NCBI GenBank assembly: GCA_025352045.1
Contig: JANXUD010000079.1
Span: forward strand, 1 to 49,390
DNA: 49,390 bases
From: Gammaproteobacteria bacterium
GTDB lineage: Bacteria > Pseudomonadota > Gammaproteobacteria > Xanthomonadales > Xanthomonadaceae
Direction of reading: 5' to 3'
Shown: positions 28,472 to 37,381 of the stretch, piece after piece
Layout of the letters: the number at the start of each line of letters is the position of its first letter
Position numbering within the stretch: position 1 is the first letter of the stretch
Position numbers and translations under genes: made by a program
The notes under the pieces: generated by a model
The model's database searches: none
Seen by the model: the letters and a program-made list of their open reading frames with translations, nothing else
What the model was told of the DNA's origin: nothing

Positions 28472-30712
28472 ATGAACCCAGCCCCGGCCAACGCCCTCCC
28501 GCCCGTCCTCCTGCTCGCTCCCGGGCGACCGCATCCGATGGGCGCGCAGGCGCGGGATGGCGGCGTCAACATCGCGGTGTTCTCCGAGCATGCCGAGCAT
28601 CTCGAGCTGTGCCTGTTCGATGCGCGGGGCCAGGTCGAACTGGGACGCTACCGCCTGGACGGACCGCACGACGGCATCTTCTGCGGCTTCCTCCCGGGCG
28701 CCGGCCCGGGCCTGGTGTATGGCTTGCGCGCCTACGGCCCGCATCGCCCCGAAGCCGGGTTGCTGTTCAATCCGGACAAGCTGCTGCTCGATCCCTGCGC
28801 ACGCCAGATCGTCGGCCACTTCCGCTGGGATGCCTTGCAGCATGGCTATCCGCTCGACGATCCGCAGGGACTGCGCGTGCTCGATCCGCGCGACAACGCG
28901 GCGATCGCACTGAAGGCACGCGTCCCGGTGCCGGCGGCGCCCGCCGACGAGGCGGCGACGGCGGCCGCGCCGCCGCGCATCGCCGACGCCGACGTGGTGC
29001 TGTACGAGATGCACGTGAAGGGCTTCACGATGCGCCTCCCCGGCATCCCCGACGCGCTGCGCGGCACCTACGCCGCGCTGGCGCATCCGGCCGCGATCGC
29101 GCATTTCAAGGCACTCGGCATCACCACCCTGTCCCTGCTGCCGGTGCAGTACGCGGTGGACGAAGAGCACCTGGTCGAGCGCGGCCTGGTCAACTACTGG
29201 GGTTACAACACGCTGGGTTTCTTCTGCCCCGATCCGCGCCTGTCGCTGACGCCGCATGATCCCGACGCCACCGCTGCCGAGTTCCGCGCCATGGTGGACG
29301 CCCTGCACGCCGCCGGCCTGGAGGTGGTGCTGGACGTGGTCTACAACCACACGCCCGAAGGCAGCGAGCTGGGGCCGACCATGAGCTTCCGCGGCCTCGA
29401 CAACTCCAGCTGGTACCGGCTGATGCGCGACGACCGCAGCCGCTGCGAAAACCTCAGCGGCTGCGGCAATACGCTGAACGTCGCGCATCCCAAGGTCACG
29501 CAATTCGTGCTCGACTCCCTGCGCTACTGGGTCGGCACGATGGGCGTGGACGGCTTCCGCTTCGACCTGGCGCCGGTACTGGGGCGCAACCAGTACGGCT
29601 TCGATCCGAACGCCCCCTTCTTCACCGCGCTGCGCCAGGACCCGGTGCTGGCGCGCGCCCGCATGATCGCCGAGCCCTGGGATGCCGGCCCGAACGGCTA
29701 CCAGGTCGGGCGCTTCCCGGGCCGGTTCCTGGAATGGAACGACAAGTTCCGCGATGCGATGCGCGGCTACTGGCTGCGCCGCGGCGTGGACCGCGGCGAG
29801 TTCGCGCGCCGCTTCATCGCCTCCGACGACCTGTTCCACCATGACCAAAGGCGCCCGACCGCCTCCGTCAACTTCATCGCCGTGCACGACGGCTTCACGC
29901 TGGCCGATGTCGTCTCGTACGCGCGAAAGCACAATCTCGCCAACGGCGAGGACAACCGCGATGGCCGCGACGAGGAACTCAGCGCCAACTTCGGCGTCGA
30001 GGGACCCGCTTCCGATGCATCGATCACTGCCCTGCGCCTGCGCGTGCGCCGCGCGATGCTGGCAAGCCTGCTGCTGGCCCAGGGCACCCCGATGCTGTGC
30101 GCGGGCGACGAGTTCGGCAACAGCCAGCAGGGCAACAACAACGCCTATTGCCAGGACAACGCCACCGGCTGGCTCGACTGGCCGGCCGCGGAAGCCGACA
30201 CGCAGCGCTTCGTATCCGAGGTGCTGGCGCTGCGGCATGGCGAAGTATTGCTGCGCCATGACCGCTGGTTCGTCCCCGAGGCGCGCGCGGCGGGCGCCGC
30301 GAGCATCGCCTGGCGCGCCCCGGGCGGCGGTGCGCTCGGCGTCCACGACTGGCATGACGCGACCGAGCACGCGCTGGCCTGCGTGCTCTCGCCGGCGTCG
30401 GCGGTCGCCAGTGTCGCGGCGGCACCCGCCGTATCGCGCTTCGACGACGCCGCCGACACCGATGCGGGCGATGCCGGCGACGACGCCGACGACGACCCGA
30501 CCGACGACGCGCGCGGTGCAAGCCGCCTGATGCTGCTGTTCAACCCCGAAGCCGCGCCGCGCGAATTCCTCCTGCCGCCGGGTCGTTGGCAACTCGCGCT
30601 CGACAGCAGCGCCACCCTGGCACCCAGCTTCATGGCCACGGGCGGCAGCGTGGATGCACCCGCGCATGCCCTCGTCGTGCTGCGCCAATCCGCCTTTTCC
30701 ATTCCGGACTGA
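28472..30712 (+). CDS. glgX: Glycogen debranching enzyme
   Basis: 746 aa from ATG 28472, 28 bp after glgB. A CBM48 domain is at about 25-120 and a GH13_11 isoamylase-type barrel follows: VVYNHTPEGSELGP, D365 in GVDGFRFDLAPVLGR, E401 in MIAEPWDAG, and VHDGFTLADVVSY. It hydrolyses alpha-1,6 branches of phosphorylase-limit dextrin to release short maltodextrins for MalQ. Odd: between about residues 655 and 683 the C-terminal beta domain contains an Ala/Asp-rich low-complexity insert (runs such as DAGDAGDDADDDPTDD) not expected in GlgX. The reading frame stays open across it and the downstream strand LMLLFNPEA is normal. Confidence 0.95.
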   Translation: MNPAPANALPPVLLLAPGRPHPMGAQARDGGVNIAVFSEHAEHLELCLFDARGQVELGRYRLDGPHDGIFCGFLPGAGPGLVYGLRAYGPHRPEAGLLFNPDKLLLDPCARQIVGHFRWDALQHGYPLDDPQGLRVLDPRDNAAIALKARVPVPAAPADEAATAAAPPRIADADVVLYEMHVKGFTMRLPGIPDALRGTYAALAHPAAIAHFKALGITTLSLLPVQYAVDEEHLVERGLVNYWGYNTLGFFCPDPRLSLTPHDPDATAAEFRAMVDALHAAGLEVVLDVVYNHTPEGSELGPTMSFRGLDNSSWYRLMRDDRSRCENLSGCGNTLNVAHPKVTQFVLDSLRYWVGTMGVDGFRFDLAPVLGRNQYGFDPNAPFFTALRQDPVLARARMIAEPWDAGPNGYQVGRFPGRFLEWNDKFRDAMRGYWLRRGVDRGEFARRFIASDDLFHHDQRRPTASVNFIAVHDGFTLADVVSYARKHNLANGEDNRDGRDEELSANFGVEGPASDASITALRLRVRRAMLASLLLAQGTPMLCAGDEFGNSQQGNNNAYCQDNATGWLDWPAAEADTQRFVSEVLALRHGEVLLRHDRWFVPEARAAGAASIAWRAPGGGALGVHDWHDATEHALACVLSPASAVASVAAAPAVSRFDDAADTDAGDAGDDADDDPTDDARGASRLMLLFNPEAAPREFLLPPGRWQLALDSSATLAPSFMATGGSVDAPAHALVVLRQSAFSIPD

Positions 30713-30716
30713 TCCC

Positions 30717-32225
30717 ATGGACCTCGACCGCCGCAGCGCCGGCGTGCTCCTGCACGTCACCTCCCTCCCCGGCCCGAATGGCCTGGGCGATTTCGGCCCC
30801 GCGGCCTACGGTTTCATCGACTGGCTGGCCTCGGCGGGGCAACGCCTGTGGCAATGGCTGCCGAGCACGCCGATCGGCCCCGGCGATTCGCCCTACCAGG
30901 GCGTGTCGGCGTTCGCCGGCAGCCAGTGGATGGTTGCGTTCGAGCCGCTGGTGGAGCGCGGCTGGCTGGCAGCTCCGACGCAGCCGGACGGCGGCTTCGA
31001 TGCTCGCCGCGTGGACTACGGCCGCGTGCTGCCCTGGCGCGAAATCCAGTTGCGCGCCGCGGCGCAGGGCTTCAGCAGCCACGCCACCGCGGGCGAACGC
31101 GCAGCCTACGCGGACTGGTGCGCGCAGCAGGCGCACTGGTTGCCCGACTACGCCTTGTTCATGGCGATCCGCTCGCCGCGCGGCGGCCAACCCTGGTGGG
31201 ACTGGCCGGCCGAACTCAAGCGCCGCGAGCCGGCGGCCATCGCGCGCGTACGCGCGGACTGCGCGGCGGAAATCGAATTCTGGCAGTTCGTGCAGTGGTG
31301 CTTCGCCTGGCAGTGCGAGGCCCTGCGCGCCCATGCCCGGGCCAGCGACGTCGCCATCGTCGGCGACCTGCCGATCTTCGTCGCGCACGACAGCGCCGAC
31401 TGCTGGGCGCGGCCGGACCTGTACTTCCTCGACGACGACTTCCTGTGCACGGTCGTGGCCGGCGTGCCGCCCGACGAACTCGGCCCCGACGGCCAGCGCT
31501 GGGGCAATCCGCTATACCGCTGGGACCGCATGGCCGACGAGGGCTTCGCCTGGTGGACGGCGCGGGTCAAGCGCGCGCTCGACTCGGCCGACATCGTGCG
31601 CATCGACCATTTCCGCGGCTTCGCCGGCTATTACGAGATCCCCGCCAGTTCGCCCACCGCCAAGGAAGGGCGCTGGGTGCCGGCCCCGGGCATGGCGCTG
31701 TTCGCGGCGATCGCGCGCGAGCTCGGTCCGCTGCCGATCATCGCCGAGGACCTGGGACTGATCACGCCCGACGTGATCGAGCTGCGCGAGGCCTATGACT
31801 ACCCGGGCATGAAGATCCTGCAGTTCGCCTTCAATGGCGACGGCAACCACGAGTTCCTGCCGCACGCCTATCCGCGGCGCACCATCGTCTATACCGGCAC
31901 GCACGACAACGAGACCGTGCGTGGCTGGTGGGCCGGCGCGTCCGGGCGCGAGCGACGGTTCGCGGGGCTGTACCTGGATGCGGACGAATCGAACGTGCAC
32001 TGGAAGATGATGCAGGCGGCCTGCAACTCGGTCGCGGCGATGGCGCTGTACCCGATGCAGGACGTGCTTGGCCTGGATGGCAGCCACCGCATGAACCGCC
32101 CGGGCCATGGCGAGGGCAACTGGGCCTGGCGCTTCGACTGGACCATGGTGGACGCCGGCCTGGCATCGCGCCTGGGTGCGCTGGCCGCGACCAGCGGACG
32201 CGGTCCCTTCGTGTTGCCGCAGTGA
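30717..32225 (+). CDS. malQ: 4-alpha-glucanotransferase (amylomaltase)
   Basis: 502 aa from ATG 30717, only 4 bp after glgX. It is a GH77 enzyme of the shorter amylomaltase type, without the N-terminal extension of E. coli MalQ. Motifs: RSAGVLLHVTSLPGP, GDSPYQ, nucleophile D297 in VRIDHFRGF, acid/base E344 in IAEDLG, and D397 in THDNETVRGW. It disproportionates maltodextrins, releasing glucose and longer chains that GlgP can use. Released glucose would need the glucokinases encoded at the left edge and at 41702. Confidence 0.96.
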   Translation: MDLDRRSAGVLLHVTSLPGPNGLGDFGPAAYGFIDWLASAGQRLWQWLPSTPIGPGDSPYQGVSAFAGSQWMVAFEPLVERGWLAAPTQPDGGFDARRVDYGRVLPWREIQLRAAAQGFSSHATAGERAAYADWCAQQAHWLPDYALFMAIRSPRGGQPWWDWPAELKRREPAAIARVRADCAAEIEFWQFVQWCFAWQCEALRAHARASDVAIVGDLPIFVAHDSADCWARPDLYFLDDDFLCTVVAGVPPDELGPDGQRWGNPLYRWDRMADEGFAWWTARVKRALDSADIVRIDHFRGFAGYYEIPASSPTAKEGRWVPAPGMALFAAIARELGPLPIIAEDLGLITPDVIELREAYDYPGMKILQFAFNGDGNHEFLPHAYPRRTIVYTGTHDNETVRGWWAGASGRERRFAGLYLDADESNVHWKMMQAACNSVAAMALYPMQDVLGLDGSHRMNRPGHGEGNWAWRFDWTMVDAGLASRLGALAATSGRGPFVLPQ

Positions 32226-32235
32226 GTCCCGCCCC

Positions 32236-33300
32236 GTGAGTCCTGCCGCAACCAGCGCTGCCGCAACGAGCGCAGCCGCATCGAGCACAGCTCGCGGGTT
32301 TGGCTGGGGTATCGTCGGACCCGGCAAGATCGCGCACCGCTTCGCCGACGCGGTCACGCGCTTGCCTGGCGCTTACCTGGCCGCCGCACAGGGGCGTGAC
32401 CTGGCGCGGGTGACGGCGTTCGCGACGGAATGGGCGCGGCCGGATCCGCCTGCTATCCACACCAGCCTGGATGCGCTCCTGCGCGATCCGGCAGTGGATG
32501 CGATCTATGTCGCCACCCCGCATGCCTTCCACGCCGAGGCCGTGCGCGCGGCGCTGGATGCCGGCAAGCCGGTGCTCTGCGAAAAGTCCCTGGCGCCCAC
32601 CGCGGCGCTGGCGCGCGAGCTGGCTGGCATGGCGCAGGCGCGCGGCGTGTTCCTGATGGAAGCGCTGTGGACGCGGTTCCTGCCGGTGTATGCGGACGTC
32701 GGCGAGTGGCTGGCATCGGGCGCGATCGGCGCGGTGCGCGGCATCCAGTCGAGCTTCTGTTTCGCGCCGCCCTATGATCCGGCCTCGCGCCTGTTCGATC
32801 CGGCGCAGGCCGGCGGCGCACTGCTCGACCTGGGCGTGTACAACCTCAGCATGACGCAGTGGGTACTGCGCCAGGCGCTCGGCAGCTGCCCGCCCCTGCT
32901 CGACCTCGCCGTGCAGGGCGCACTCGCTCCGAGCGGCGTGGATTCGCATGTCGCCGCGACCCTGGTGTTCGACGGCGGCATCGCGGCGCAGTTCCAGTGC
33001 GGCTTCGACGGCCACTCCGACGACAGCCTGCGCATCCTCGGCTCGCGCGGCCACATCGTGGTGCCGACCCGCTTCCACGAAGCCACGCGCGCCAGCCTGC
33101 ATGTCTTCGGCGACGATGCCGTGCATGTCGAACGTCCCTGGGCGATCAATGGGTTCGAAGGCGAGATCATCGAGTCGATGCGCTGCATCGCCGACGCCCG
33201 CGTCGACAGCCCGGTGATGCCGCTGGCCGACACTGTCGCCGTCGCCGGCTGGATGGACGCGATCCGCGCCCGGCTCGGCGTGCACTATCCCTTCGACTGA
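32236..33300 (+). CDS. Gfo/Idh/MocA-family NAD(P)-dependent oxidoreductase
   Basis: 354 aa from GTG 32236, 11 bp after malQ; the first 17 residues are an Ala/Ser/Thr-rich extension. The Rossmann motif GWGIVGPGKIAHRF is at about 20-33, and CEKSLAPT carries the family's conserved lysine. The C-terminal domain (GGALLDLGVYNLS) is typical. Best resemblance is to the dihydrodiol dehydrogenase/sugar dehydrogenase branch. There is no signal peptide, unlike glucose-fructose oxidoreductase. Position in the glucan operon suggests a sugar or sugar-acid substrate, but none can be named. The next gene starts 4 bp later. Confidence 0.85.
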   Translation: MSPAATSAAATSAAASSTARGFGWGIVGPGKIAHRFADAVTRLPGAYLAAAQGRDLARVTAFATEWARPDPPAIHTSLDALLRDPAVDAIYVATPHAFHAEAVRAALDAGKPVLCEKSLAPTAALARELAGMAQARGVFLMEALWTRFLPVYADVGEWLASGAIGAVRGIQSSFCFAPPYDPASRLFDPAQAGGALLDLGVYNLSMTQWVLRQALGSCPPLLDLAVQGALAPSGVDSHVAATLVFDGGIAAQFQCGFDGHSDDSLRILGSRGHIVVPTRFHEATRASLHVFGDDAVHVERPWAINGFEGEIIESMRCIADARVDSPVMPLADTVAVAGWMDAIRARLGVHYPFD

Positions 33301-33304
33301 GCCG

Positions 33305-34705
33305 ATGCAGGCCCCGCCCCGTCCCCGCCTGGTGGCCGTCGCCTGGCCCCTGATGGCCGAGCTGGTGCTCGGCTTCGGCGTCGGCCTGCTCGGCCTGTGG
33401 CTGGCGTCGCGCGAATCCGACGTCGCCTCCGCGGCGTTCGCCATGTCCAACAACGTGCTCGGCGCCTTCTTCCTGCTGTTCCGCATCGTCAGCATGGGCG
33501 TGAGCGTGGTGATCACGCAGAACCTTGGCGCCGGGCACCGTGATGGCGCCGACCGCCTGGCGCGCGCCTCGCTCGGCGCCAGCACCTGGCTGGGCCTGCT
33601 CGCGGCGATCGTCGTCTTCAGCGGCGCCGGTCCGCTGCTGTCCCTGCTGCACGCCCCGGGCCCGGTGCGCGCGCTCGGCCAGCCCTACTTGCAGGTGCTG
33701 GCCCTGGCCCTGCTGCTCGACGCCTACAACGCGAGCATGTCGGCGGTGATGCGCGCCCACCTGCGCACCCGCGACGCGATGTTCAACATCCTGGCCATGC
33801 ATTCGGTGCACTTGCTGCTCTGCCTGCCGCTGATGGGCGGCGTAGGCCGCTGGCCCGGCCTGGGCCTGCCCGGCTTCGCGGTGGCGATGGCGATCAGCCG
33901 GCTGGTCGGCGTGTCGGCGCACCTGTGGTTGTGGAAGCGCCGGCTGGCGCTGGTTCCAATCGCGCATGACTGGTGGCGCCTGCATCGCGGCGTGCTCGGG
34001 CCGGCAGTGCACATCGGCCTGCCCGGTGCCGCGGAGTCGATCGCCTACCGGCTGGCGATGCTGGCCTCGCTGACCGTGGTCGCCGGCATGGGCACCGCGT
34101 CCCTGGCCACGCATACCTATGCCTCGCAGTTGATGACGGTCATCGTCCTGTTCACGGTGTCCATCGCCTTTGCCGGTGAGATCCTGGTCGGCCACCTGGT
34201 CGGCGCCGGCAAGCTGCACCAGGCCAACCGCATGGTGCGCCGCAGCCTGTACATCGGCTGGGGCGTGAGCTTCCTCATCGCCGTCACGGCCGCGTCCACC
34301 GCGCACTGGACGCTGCGCCTGTTCACCCACGACCCGGCCATCATCGCCAGCGCCACCACCCTGTTGTGGATCACGGTCGCGCTCGAGCCGGGGCGCACCT
34401 GCAATGTAGTGCTGGTGAACGCGCTGCGCGCCACCGGCGATGCGCGCTTTCCGGTCATGGTCGGCGCGGTGTCGATGCTGGTCGTGATGGCCGGCGGCTC
34501 GTGGCTGCTCGGCCGGCATTTCGGACTGGGCCTTGTCGGCGTGTGGATCGCCTACGCCGCCGATGAATGGGTGCGCGGCCTGCTGATGGTCTGGCGCTGG
34601 TTCGGGCTTGGCTGGGTCGGCACGGCCCGCGCCGCCCGCCGACGCGTCGTCCAGCAGCGCCGCTCCCTGAACGGGGCCGGTTCCGTCACATCGGCGTCCC
34701 CGTAA
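33305..34705 (+). CDS. MATE-family multidrug/solute efflux transporter
   Basis: 466 aa with about 12 hydrophobic segments in two related halves. The N-terminus (AWPLMAELVLGFGVGLLGLWL) and GLPGAAESIAYRL in the second half match the MATE repeat, and the polar residues around FAMSNNVLGAFFLLFRIVSMG fit helix 2. MATE proteins export cationic drugs or metabolites using Na+ or H+ gradients. It is the last gene of the glgP operon, 4 bp after the oxidoreductase. Whether it exports a product of that enzyme is speculation; the substrate is unknown. Confidence 0.88.
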   Translation: MQAPPRPRLVAVAWPLMAELVLGFGVGLLGLWLASRESDVASAAFAMSNNVLGAFFLLFRIVSMGVSVVITQNLGAGHRDGADRLARASLGASTWLGLLAAIVVFSGAGPLLSLLHAPGPVRALGQPYLQVLALALLLDAYNASMSAVMRAHLRTRDAMFNILAMHSVHLLLCLPLMGGVGRWPGLGLPGFAVAMAISRLVGVSAHLWLWKRRLALVPIAHDWWRLHRGVLGPAVHIGLPGAAESIAYRLAMLASLTVVAGMGTASLATHTYASQLMTVIVLFTVSIAFAGEILVGHLVGAGKLHQANRMVRRSLYIGWGVSFLIAVTAASTAHWTLRLFTHDPAIIASATTLLWITVALEPGRTCNVVLVNALRATGDARFPVMVGAVSMLVVMAGGSWLLGRHFGLGLVGVWIAYAADEWVRGLLMVWRWFGLGWVGTARAARRRVVQQRRSLNGAGSVTSASP

Positions 34706-34767
34706 ACTGCAGCCCCGGTCGCGCCCCGACGTGCCGGCCAGCGATTGACCTACCCTGGAGTATCCCA

Positions 34768-35607
34768 ATGTCCCCGCTCCGCACCATCCTGGCTTTCGCC
34801 CTGTTGGCCATCACCGTCGTCGCGCAGGCGGATGAACCCCGCGCGCACAGCGCCGGACCCGGCGTGCAGGTATTGCCGACACCCATGGCCATGCCCGGGC
34901 TTGATCGCACGCGCACCATCCGCGTCTACCTGCCCCCCGGCTACGCCACCAGCCACAAGCGCTACCGGGTGCTGTACATGCACGACGGGCAGAACCTGTT
35001 CGACGACGCGACCTCCTACGTCGGCGAATGGGGCGTGGACGAGGCAATGGACGCGCTGGCGAAATCCGATGGCATCGAGCTGATCGTGGTCGGGATCGAC
35101 CACGGCAACGAGCAGCGCATGCACGAACTGGCGCCCTGGCCGAATCCCAAGTACGGCGCGGCGGAAGGCGCCCAGTACATGGACTTCGTGGTCCACACCG
35201 TCAAGCCCTGGATCGACGCGCACTTCCGCACCCGGCCCGGCCGCGGGGACACTGGCATCATGGGCAGTTCGATGGGCGGACTGACCTCGCATTACGCATT
35301 GTTCCAGTACCCGGACGTGTTCTCGAAGGGCGGGGTGATCTCGCCCTCGTTCTGGTTCAGCGACCAGGCCTACGCCACCGTCACGCCCGGGAAGCTGCGC
35401 AAGGGCACCCGGATCTGGATGTCCATCGGCGACAAGGAAGGCGACGAATCCGTGCCGGACGTCCTGCGCATGGAGAAGGCCTTGCGCGCCTTGCCGCCGC
35501 GCACGCTCGACCTGCATGTGCACGTCATCCCCGGTGCCGAGCACAACGAGCGCGCCTGGCGCGCCGAGTTCCCCGACGCGATCCGCTTCCTCTACGGACG
35601 GCGCTGA
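34768..35607 (+). CDS. Exported alpha/beta-hydrolase (esterase D / feruloyl-esterase-like)
   Basis: 279 aa from ATG 34768, with GGAG 9 nt upstream. A Sec signal peptide (MSPLRTILAFALLAITVVAQA) precedes a putative-esterase fold: RVYLPPGYATSHKRYRVLYMHDGQNLFDD, nucleophile S168 in MGSSMGG, and a late His in IPGAEHNERAW. Relatives in carbohydrate loci remove acyl groups from glycans or act on siderophores. In this context deacylation of polysaccharide is possible but unproven. It converges with the lipoprotein amylase, with 33 bp between stops. The 62 bp before it contain no convincing promoter. Confidence 0.88.
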   Translation: MSPLRTILAFALLAITVVAQADEPRAHSAGPGVQVLPTPMAMPGLDRTRTIRVYLPPGYATSHKRYRVLYMHDGQNLFDDATSYVGEWGVDEAMDALAKSDGIELIVVGIDHGNEQRMHELAPWPNPKYGAAEGAQYMDFVVHTVKPWIDAHFRTRPGRGDTGIMGSSMGGLTSHYALFQYPDVFSKGGVISPSFWFSDQAYATVTPGKLRKGTRIWMSIGDKEGDESVPDVLRMEKALRALPPRTLDLHVHVIPGAEHNERAWRAEFPDAIRFLYGRR

Positions 35608-35640
35608 GCGCGCACCGCCGACAACCATCCCGCCTGCGCC

Positions 35641-37263
35641 TCAGCGCGCGCCGGCGGGCACGACCGCGACGAAGACCTGCACCGTTTGCCCCGCCAGGCG
35701 GCGGGTTGCGCGGCCGTCGCGCGAGGCATCGAAGCCACCGGACGCCGTACCGGGAAACACCTGGCGGAAGTGCGCGCCTGGCGGCAGTGCGGCCACCTCG
35801 ATCCCCGCCTCGGCGAGGCCGTCATTGACGATCACCAGGCTGCGTTCGCGGCCTTCGCTTCGCTGGAACGCCGACACCTGCCCGGCGACCTGCGGTGACA
35901 GGTAGCTGCCGACCGACAGCGACGGATGGGCGTTGCGCACGCGCAGCAGGTCGCGGTACCAGGCGAGCAGGCCATCGGGACGCTGCGTTTCCGCAGCAAC
36001 ATTCTGCGTCGCGGCGTTCGCCGGCAGCGCGCGGAACGGCAGGGCGGTGCTGAAGGCGGCAGTGCGCGGATCGGCCGTCCAGGGCATGGGTGCGCGGACG
36101 CGGCTGTCGCCGTCCAGGTTCGCCGCCGCCATGCCTATCTCCTCGCCATACAGGATGAAGGGCGTGCCGGGCCGCAGCAGGTAACTCGCCGCGGCCAGCT
36201 TGTACTGGGCGATGTTGCCATCGAGCTGGTTCCAGGCGCGGTCACCGGCGAACAGGTCATGGTTGGACAGCATCGATGCCATGCCGGTCGGCGCGTCCAC
36301 GAAATAGTCGGCGACGCTGCGGATCGCCGCCGGGTCGCCGCGTGCCGCGTCGAACAGGGGCTTGCTCAGGTCCATCGCGAAGGCATTGCCGCACACCGCC
36401 GGCGACGCGTACTCGCGCTGCTGGTGCGTGGCCTCGCAGACGACATAGCGGTTGGGGTAGCTGTCCACCAGCGCACGCATTCGGCCCATCAGCGCCATGC
36501 TCTCGGGCTGGTCGCGCCAGTCCTTCGCGTCCTTTTCAAAAAGATGGGTCACCGCGTCGAAGCGGAAACCATCCACGCCGCGGTCGAGCCAGAAGCGCAG
36601 GTTCGCCGCATGGAAGGCCTCGACCGCGGGCTCGCGGAAATTGAAGTCCGGCATCGTTGGCGAGAACACATGGAAGTAGGCGCCGGTCGGCGTCATCGTC
36701 CAGGGATCGTGGCCCCAGATCGACCAGCCCGCGGGCGCGGCCTCGCTCCAGACATACCAGTTGCGGTACGGGCTGGTGCGATCGTGCAGGGCCTGCTGGA
36801 AATACGGATGCTCGGCCGCGCTGTGGTTGATGACGTAATCCATCACCACGCCCATGCCGCGCGCATGCGCCTGGCGCAGCAGCTCGTCGAAATCCGCCAT
36901 CGAACCGTAAGCAGGTTCGATGCCGCGGTAGTCGCTGGTCGCGTAGCCATGGTTGTGGTCCTGGCTGGCGGTAACGGGCATCAGCCACAGGCCGCGCACG
37001 CCCAGTGCCGCCAGGTAGTCCAGCGACTGGATGAGTCCGCGCAGGTCGCCAATGCCGTCGCCATCGCTATCCCGGTACGCGCGCACATAGATCTCGGCGA
37101 AGGCACCGCGCTGCCATCCCGCCGGGAGTGGTTGCAGCGACGACGCGGCGGCGGCTGCCCTGCCTGTCCGCATGGGCGCCTCCGCGCAGCCGGCAATCGC
37201 GAGCGCCGCGAGGAACAGTCCGGCCAGGAAGGGCCGCGGGGACACGAAAGGGCGACGCGACAT
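35641..37263 (-). CDS. GH13 alpha-amylase lipoprotein
   Basis: 540 aa from ATG 37263. The signal peptide ends in a lipobox LAIAGC (C26), so the enzyme is a membrane-anchored lipoprotein, unlike the other amylases here. GH13 residues: YVINHS at 143-148, D236 in GVDGFRFDAVTH, E277 in VVCEATH, D336 in MLSNHDLFAGDR. IYVRAYRDSDGDGIGDLRGL at 58-77 is typical of oligo-1,6-glucosidase/alpha-amylase types that act on maltodextrins. A longer in-frame reading extends upstream through operator DNA and is rejected. Operator site 5 lies 17 bp before the start codon. It is divergent from the pullulanase gene. Confidence 0.92.
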   Translation of the reverse strand: MSRRPFVSPRPFLAGLFLAALAIAGCAEAPMRTGRAAAAASSLQPLPAGWQRGAFAEIYVRAYRDSDGDGIGDLRGLIQSLDYLAALGVRGLWLMPVTASQDHNHGYATSDYRGIEPAYGSMADFDELLRQAHARGMGVVMDYVINHSAAEHPYFQQALHDRTSPYRNWYVWSEAAPAGWSIWGHDPWTMTPTGAYFHVFSPTMPDFNFREPAVEAFHAANLRFWLDRGVDGFRFDAVTHLFEKDAKDWRDQPESMALMGRMRALVDSYPNRYVVCEATHQQREYASPAVCGNAFAMDLSKPLFDAARGDPAAIRSVADYFVDAPTGMASMLSNHDLFAGDRAWNQLDGNIAQYKLAAASYLLRPGTPFILYGEEIGMAAANLDGDSRVRAPMPWTADPRTAAFSTALPFRALPANAATQNVAAETQRPDGLLAWYRDLLRVRNAHPSLSVGSYLSPQVAGQVSAFQRSEGRERSLVIVNDGLAEAGIEVAALPPGAHFRQVFPGTASGGFDASRDGRATRRLAGQTVQVFVAVVPAGAR

Positions 37264-37279
37264 GGGCTGTGGTCCCGCT

Positions 37280-37292
37280 GTAGATAAACTAC
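37280..37292. promoter_or_regulatory. Palindromic operator GTAGATAAACTAC (site 5, lipoprotein amylase side)
   Basis: It matches the inverse of site 1 (GTAGTTAAACTAC) at 12 of 13 positions and lies 17 bp before the leftward amylase ATG, so it probably covers the start of transcription. Its centre is 85 bp from that of site 6. Confidence 0.72.
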
Positions 37293-37364
37293 GGTAGAGC
37301 AGGCGGCGACGGGACGCAAAACCCGGCATTTGCAGGGCCAGAGCCGCTGCGCCACCGCAGTGAT

Positions 37365-37377
37365 GTAGTAAAGTTAC
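37365..37377. promoter_or_regulatory. Degenerate operator GTAGTAAAGTTAC (site 6, pullulanase side)
   Basis: It matches GTAGTTAAACTAC at 10 of 13 positions with intact outer GTA/TAC arms and ends 4 bp before the pullulanase ATG. A TAAAGT hexamer inside it (37369-37374) could be the -10 of a leaderless transcript. Confidence 0.5.
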
Positions 37378-37381
37378 GGCA

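Noticed and set aside
23961-28572. Two long minus-strand frames (843 and 876 codons) opposite glgP and glgB
   Set aside because: Antisense to well-recognised enzymes with intact catalytic motifs; low-information His/Arg/Gln-rich translations.
35601-35646. Inverted GCGCTGAG/CTCAGCGC repeat across two convergent stop codons as bidirectional terminator
   Set aside because: There is no T tract on either side and the arms simply reflect similar ...CGC-TGA gene ends.
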